Assembly (NCBI GenBank): GCA_031254385.1
Contig: JAIRUO010000100.1
Coordinates: forward strand, 1-23,408
Source of the DNA: Treponema sp.
GTDB taxonomy: Bacteria > Spirochaetota > Spirochaetia > Treponematales > Breznakiellaceae
Direction of reading: 5' to 3'
DNA length: 23,408 nt
Shown here: one piece after another, positions 20,776 to 23,408 of the stretch
Layout of the letters: each line of letters begins with the position of its first letter
Position numbering within the stretch: position 1 is the stretch's first letter
Position numbers and translations under genes: made by a program
Notes under the pieces: model-generated
Seen by the model: the letters and a program-made list of their open reading frames with translations, nothing else
Database searches by the model: none
What the model was told of the DNA's origin: nothing

Positions 20776-22671
20776 ATGAAACCATTTAACAACCTACCAA
20801 AAACCCCCCTCTTCCTCTGCTCTACTGCTTTAGGCGGCAGGACGCCGCTGAGAAAAGGCTTTAGCTGGAGTTTTTTTGCAAAAAAAACTCCAAGCTCAAA
20901 ATCAGCATGGATGCCGTCGCACCGCCGAAGGCGGTGCAATAAATCCTTCCTATCGGCAAATGGCCCGAAGGGACTTATGCTGATTTTGAGCATTGCTCTT
21001 TTCTCATTCTTCTTTTCCTCCTGCACCGACTGGGTGAACCCCTGGATGGCGGCGCTTTTCAAGGACGAAAAGAAGCCAAGCACGACCACAGCCAAGTGGA
21101 ACGCAGAAGACTTCGGCGGCGCAACCATACACGGCACCCTCAACGTCCCCTTCCTCGCCACCGTCCCCGGCAGCATGGAATGGCTCGACGCCCTCGAAGC
21201 TATCACCGAAGGCGGCCCCGGCAAAAACTACATCATCAACCTCCTCGCCGACATCACCGTCTCAGGCAGCACAACCGCCACCTTTACCCCAGCCAACATC
21301 GCCGTATCCCTGCGGGGCGGCCACAAACTCACCCTCTCAGGCAGCGGAAGCCTCCTCCGCACAGCCGCCGGCCAAACCGTGATACTGCGCGGCCCCTCCC
21401 TGCAAGGCAGCGGCACAAACAATGCCGCTCTGGTGCATGTGGCCGGCGCAGGCAGTGCCTTTACGATGCACAGCGGCGCAATCTCCGGCAATACTGCTGC
21501 CCCCTTAGGCGGAGGGGTATATGTGGACAGCGGCGCAACCTTCACCATGCACGGCGGCACAATCTCCGGCAATACCGGCGGCACTAGAGGCGGCGGGGTG
21601 TATGTGGCCAGTGGCGCAACCTTCACCATGCACAGCGGCACAATCTCCGGCAATACAGTCGGGAACGGCGGCGGCGGGGTGTATGTAACAGGCGGAACCT
21701 TTACCATGCACAACGGCACAATCTCCGGCAATAGAGGCTCCCCCGGCGGCGGGGTGAGTCTGGCCGCCAGCGGAACCTTCATCATGCACAACGGCACAAT
21801 CTCCGGCAATACCGCCCAAACCTTCGGAGGCGGAGTGTATGTGATGGCCACCACAACCTTCCAAATCGTCAACGGCACAATCTACGGCAATACCGAGGGT
21901 ACGGACAGCAATACCACCGCCACTGGCAGCGGGAGTGGGGCATCATTGCGTAACGACGGACAAGGCACCTACGGCACCTTCCCCGCCCCCGGCAATTGGA
22001 AATCAAACGGCACCCTGCAAACCCTCGACGAAACCATCATCGTGGAAAACGGCAAGCTCATAGCCCCGAAGCCAACCGACCCCGATCAAGACCAAGCAGA
22101 CTTTGACGGCAAGGCCCCAGACCGCACATTCACCGTATCAAGCCTAGAACAATGGAACGCCGCAATAGAAGCCATTAAAAACGGCGGCGACAATAAAAAC
22201 TACGTCATCACCGTTGACGGCGACTTTGACGTTCCCGGCACTACTGACAACACCTTCGACCCCGCAGCCAACATCACCGTATCCCTGCGGGGCAGCGGAA
22301 CCCTGTCCTTGGACGAAACCAGTACCGGAAGCATTATACGCGCAGGGGCAAACCAAACGGTGATACTGAGGGGCCTGACCCTGAAAGGCCACAGCTCAAA
22401 CACTAGAGAAGCGGTGAGTTCGAGAGGAACCTTCATTATGCACAGCGGCGCAATCACCGGCAATACCACCAGCAGTAACGGCGGCGGGGTGTGGATGAAC
22501 AGCGGAACCTTTACGATGGACGGCGGCACAATCTCCGGTAATACCGCCGGCACCAACGGCGGCGGGGTGTATATGACCAATAGCGGTGTAACCTTTACGA
22601 TGCACGGCGGCACAATCTCCGGCAATAAAGCCAATGGCACTGGTGCCACCAATGGCGGTGGCGGGGTGTAG
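20776..22671 (+). CDS. Beta-helix lipoprotein, truncated by an in-frame TAG
   Basis: 631 codons from the ATG with AAGGA 7 nt upstream. The first about 66 codons cross hairpin elements and look non-protein-like (HRRRRCNKS). The likely functional start is ATG 20977 (residue 68; GAAGGGA 3 nt upstream), giving MLILSIALFSFFFSSC with the acylated Cys at residue 83. Two modules follow, each with an N-cap (EWLDALEAI...VSLRGGHKLTL...TVILRG) and beta-helix turns of the type GGGVYVxSGATFTMHGGTISGNT: five turns in module 1, three in module 2. Codons are strongly C-ending and GC-rich compared with the lipoprotein at 5817, suggesting a separate origin. The frame continues past the TAG to 22869. Confidence 0.75.
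   Translation: MKPFNNLPKTPLFLCSTALGGRTPLRKGFSWSFFAKKTPSSKSAWMPSHRRRRCNKSFLSANGPKGLMLILSIALFSFFFSSCTDWVNPWMAALFKDEKKPSTTTAKWNAEDFGGATIHGTLNVPFLATVPGSMEWLDALEAITEGGPGKNYIINLLADITVSGSTTATFTPANIAVSLRGGHKLTLSGSGSLLRTAAGQTVILRGPSLQGSGTNNAALVHVAGAGSAFTMHSGAISGNTAAPLGGGVYVDSGATFTMHGGTISGNTGGTRGGGVYVASGATFTMHSGTISGNTVGNGGGGVYVTGGTFTMHNGTISGNRGSPGGGVSLAASGTFIMHNGTISGNTAQTFGGGVYVMATTTFQIVNGTIYGNTEGTDSNTTATGSGSGASLRNDGQGTYGTFPAPGNWKSNGTLQTLDETIIVENGKLIAPKPTDPDQDQADFDGKAPDRTFTVSSLEQWNAAIEAIKNGGDNKNYVITVDGDFDVPGTTDNTFDPAANITVSLRGSGTLSLDETSTGSIIRAGANQTVILRGLTLKGHSSNTREAVSSRGTFIMHSGAITGNTTSSNGGGVWMNSGTFTMDGGTISGNTAGTNGGGVYMTNSGVTFTMHGGTISGNKANGTGATNGGGGV
20827..20991. repeat. Nested hairpin element inside the 5' part of the lipoprotein ORF
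   Basis: Successive perfect inverted repeats: GCGGC/GCCGC (20834-20848); GGAGTTTTTTT/AAAAAAACTCC (20867-20877, 20880-20890); GCACCGCC-GAA-GGCGGTGC (20918-20936), enclosed by GCTCAAAATCAGCAT (20893-20907) with ATGCTGATTTTGAGC (20977-20991). The right outer arm is exactly the first five codons of the probable lipoprotein start. Parts of the element recur just after the gene (22874 onward). Confidence 0.8.
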
Positions 22672-22869
22672 GTGACCGCCACCGCAACCTGCCGCCTCGT
22701 TGCCGGAACAATCTACGGCACAGACGCAACGCCACCGAACCTTCCAAATACCGCCAATCAGGGGGCGGCATTGTATATCAACAACGGCACAGCCGAGCGC
22801 GGCACGTTCAGCGGCGAAACATGGACACCAGGAGGTAATCTAACAACCACCAACGAAACCATACAATAG
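22672..22869 (+). pseudogene. Detached C-terminal part of the beta-helix lipoprotein
   Basis: Same frame as the preceding ORF, beyond its TAG at 22669-22671. It encodes VTATATCRLVAGTIYG...GETWTPGGNLTTTNETIQ, the cap that also ends the lipoprotein at 5817-8129 and module 1 of this protein. The TAG replaces the Tyr codon of the repeated GGGVYV motif (GTGTAT in neighbouring turns, GTGTAG here). It has no ribosome site of its own. Without suppression it is untranslated. Confidence 0.75.
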
Positions 22870-22873
22870 GGAG

Positions 22874-22923
22874 GCTTTAGGCGGCATGGATGCCGCTGTT
22901 ATAAAGGCAATCCCGAAGGGATT
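22874..22923. repeat. Hairpin element copy immediately after the lipoprotein gene
   Basis: GCTTTAGGCGGCA...GCCGCTG (22874-22898) is nearly the same as 20827-20850. Then comes AATCCC-GAA-GGGATT (22909-22923). A GGAGTTTTTGCA similar to the left copy follows. It begins 5 nt after the stop codon. Confidence 0.75.
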
Positions 22924-22940
22924 GGGTGGAGTTTTTGCAT

Positions 22941-22983
22941 TGGAAACGCAATGGTGCCTGGAAACGCAATGGTGCCTGGCACC
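22941..22983. repeat. 18-bp tandem repeat ending in a GGTGCCTGGCACC palindrome
   Basis: TGGAAACGCAATGGTGCC occurs twice in tandem (22941-22958 and 22959-22976). The second runs into a complete palindrome at 22971-22983. Confidence 0.8.
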
Positions 22984-23001
22984 ATTTTTGCGGCATGGTA
23001 T

Positions 23002-23085
23002 ACTCAACCAAGCCGCATAGCGGCGTCGCATCAATGCGCGGTTCCCCTCTTGATGCCGCCAAGCCGCCGAATGGCGGCGTTAAAT
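23002..23085. other. Imperfect foldable structure resembling an integron attC site
   Basis: ACTCAAC (fits RYYYAAC) at 23002-23008 and GTTAAAT (fits GTTRRRY) at 23079-23085 bound 84 bp that fold on themselves: GCCGCAT with ATG-g-CGGC, GGCG with CGCC, and GCATCAA (23028-23034) with TTGATGC (23050-23056) around a 15-nt loop, with unpaired bulges. Local alternatives also exist (GCCGC-ATA-GCGGC at 23012-23024; GCCGCC-GAAT-GGCGGC at 23063-23078). No integrase gene is in the window. Confidence 0.3.
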
Positions 23086-23164
23086 CCATTCCTATCTTTC
23101 GGATTGCTGCGCAAGCAGCTTCCCTACGACCCATAGGGGCGTATGCCGCTGTTAAAAGGTTAGA

Positions 23165-23221
23165 TGACGAATGTGTAACATTCGTCAAGGTACAAAATCA
23201 GCAGGGAGCTGATTTTGTACC
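23165..23221. repeat. Two strong hairpins at the right end
   Basis: TGACGAATGT-GTA-ACATTCGTCA (23165-23187, 10-bp stem) and a 14-bp perfect stem GGTACAAAATCAGC/GCTGATTTTGTACC (23189-23202, 23208-23221; loop AGGGA). The second shares the CAAAATCAGC core with the outer arms of the hairpin element at 20893-20991. Confidence 0.85.
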
Positions 23222-23408
23222 AGGAGTGGGCAATGAGCAGGGAGCAGAGAAAAAAGAACAAAGGGACAAGAGAGCCTGTCTTACTTTGTTCACTGCTTCT
23301 ATAAAAAGTCAACCCACAAATAACCCTTTAGCCATCTTTTTCTCGTTTTGCTGGCAACGCCAGTCTTTCGTACATTTTTTTTCACACCATCACCTTTTTT
23401 CTCATCCC
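23222..23408. other. Sequence without a recognisable gene
   Basis: No supported gene on either strand; only frames of a few codons are open. A small CTGGC-AAC-GCCAG inverted repeat lies near 23350. Together with 22870-23221 this makes about 540 bp without coding sequence. Confidence 0.5.

Noticed and set aside
20818..20999. TGCTCT direct repeats around the hairpin element as a target-site duplication
   Set aside because: Precise excision between them would put the ATG at 20776 out of frame with the lipobox, so they do not mark a clean insertion into an ORF starting there; six bases can match by chance.
20201..22869. Diversity-generating retroelement (Avd-like protein next to a variable surface protein)
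   Set aside because: No reverse transcriptase and no template/variable repeat pair with adenine-biased differences are present.
1..23408. tRNA, rRNA or known riboswitch
   Set aside because: No tRNA-like T-arm/acceptor pairing, rRNA segment or recognised riboswitch core was found by eye on either strand; an Infernal/tRNAscan run could overturn this.

Overview
The window looks like a termite-gut-type Treponema (Spirochaetes) chromosome. The reasons are a short 600-residue alanyl-tRNA synthetase without a C-Ala domain, a CHASE2-class III cyclase, spirochaete-style TPR and DUF4384-like exported proteins, lipoprotein signals with SGC/SSC lipoboxes, moderate GC, and many small dispersed repeats. 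This assignment is inference from gene content; no database was consulted.

Layout. 1-3460: a lipoyl-bearing 2-oxoacid dehydrogenase E2 (minus strand, running off the left edge), a class II aldolase/adducin protein (plus), and a DUF4384-like exported protein (minus). 3460-8130: a periplasmic caspase-like (C14) protease with hydrophobic C-terminal segments, an Rpn-type PD-(D/E)XK nuclease, and a large lipoprotein with two InlB/Flg_new repeats and a right-handed beta-helix. 8130-9790: a relic island between copies of a GGTGCCAGGCACC palindrome. It holds an IS4-type transposase stub, a 53-bp piece of the caspase gene, and two toxin-antitoxin loci (HigBA-like, BrnTA-like). In both loci the antitoxin is intact while the toxin has lost its middle. 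9790-12300: a CHASE2 cyclase overlapping the end of a second DUF4384-like gene.

12350-14560: a group-2 sigma-70 factor with its own terminator, then a DHH phosphoesterase. The 320 bp upstream of the sigma gene contain an almost perfect sigma-54 (-24/-12) promoter, three 19-bp repeats at exact 31-bp spacing, and three 17-bp imperfect palindromes at about 160-260 bp upstream. That is the architecture of an enhancer-driven RpoN promoter controlling another sigma factor, as in the Borrelia Rrp2-RpoN-RpoS cascade. I consider this the most interesting system in the window.

14560-20100: groES (plus) converges on a minus-strand housekeeping run alaS - parvulin/SurA-like - nusB - TPR protein. G-quadruplex-capable tracts lie just past both converging stop codons. 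20100-23408: a four-helix-bundle (23S rRNA IVP/S23-type) gene whose start sits in a heptanucleotide tract, and a second beta-helix lipoprotein of GC-rich codon usage. The second lipoprotein is interrupted by an in-frame TAG at a conserved repeat Tyr and flanked on both sides by related hairpin elements. The last 540 bp hold no convincing gene but many perfect hairpins, including one structure with integron attC-like features.

Several genes (Rpn nuclease, first beta-helix lipoprotein, second DUF4384 gene) have good -35/-10 boxes placed so close to the start codon that their mRNAs should be nearly leaderless.
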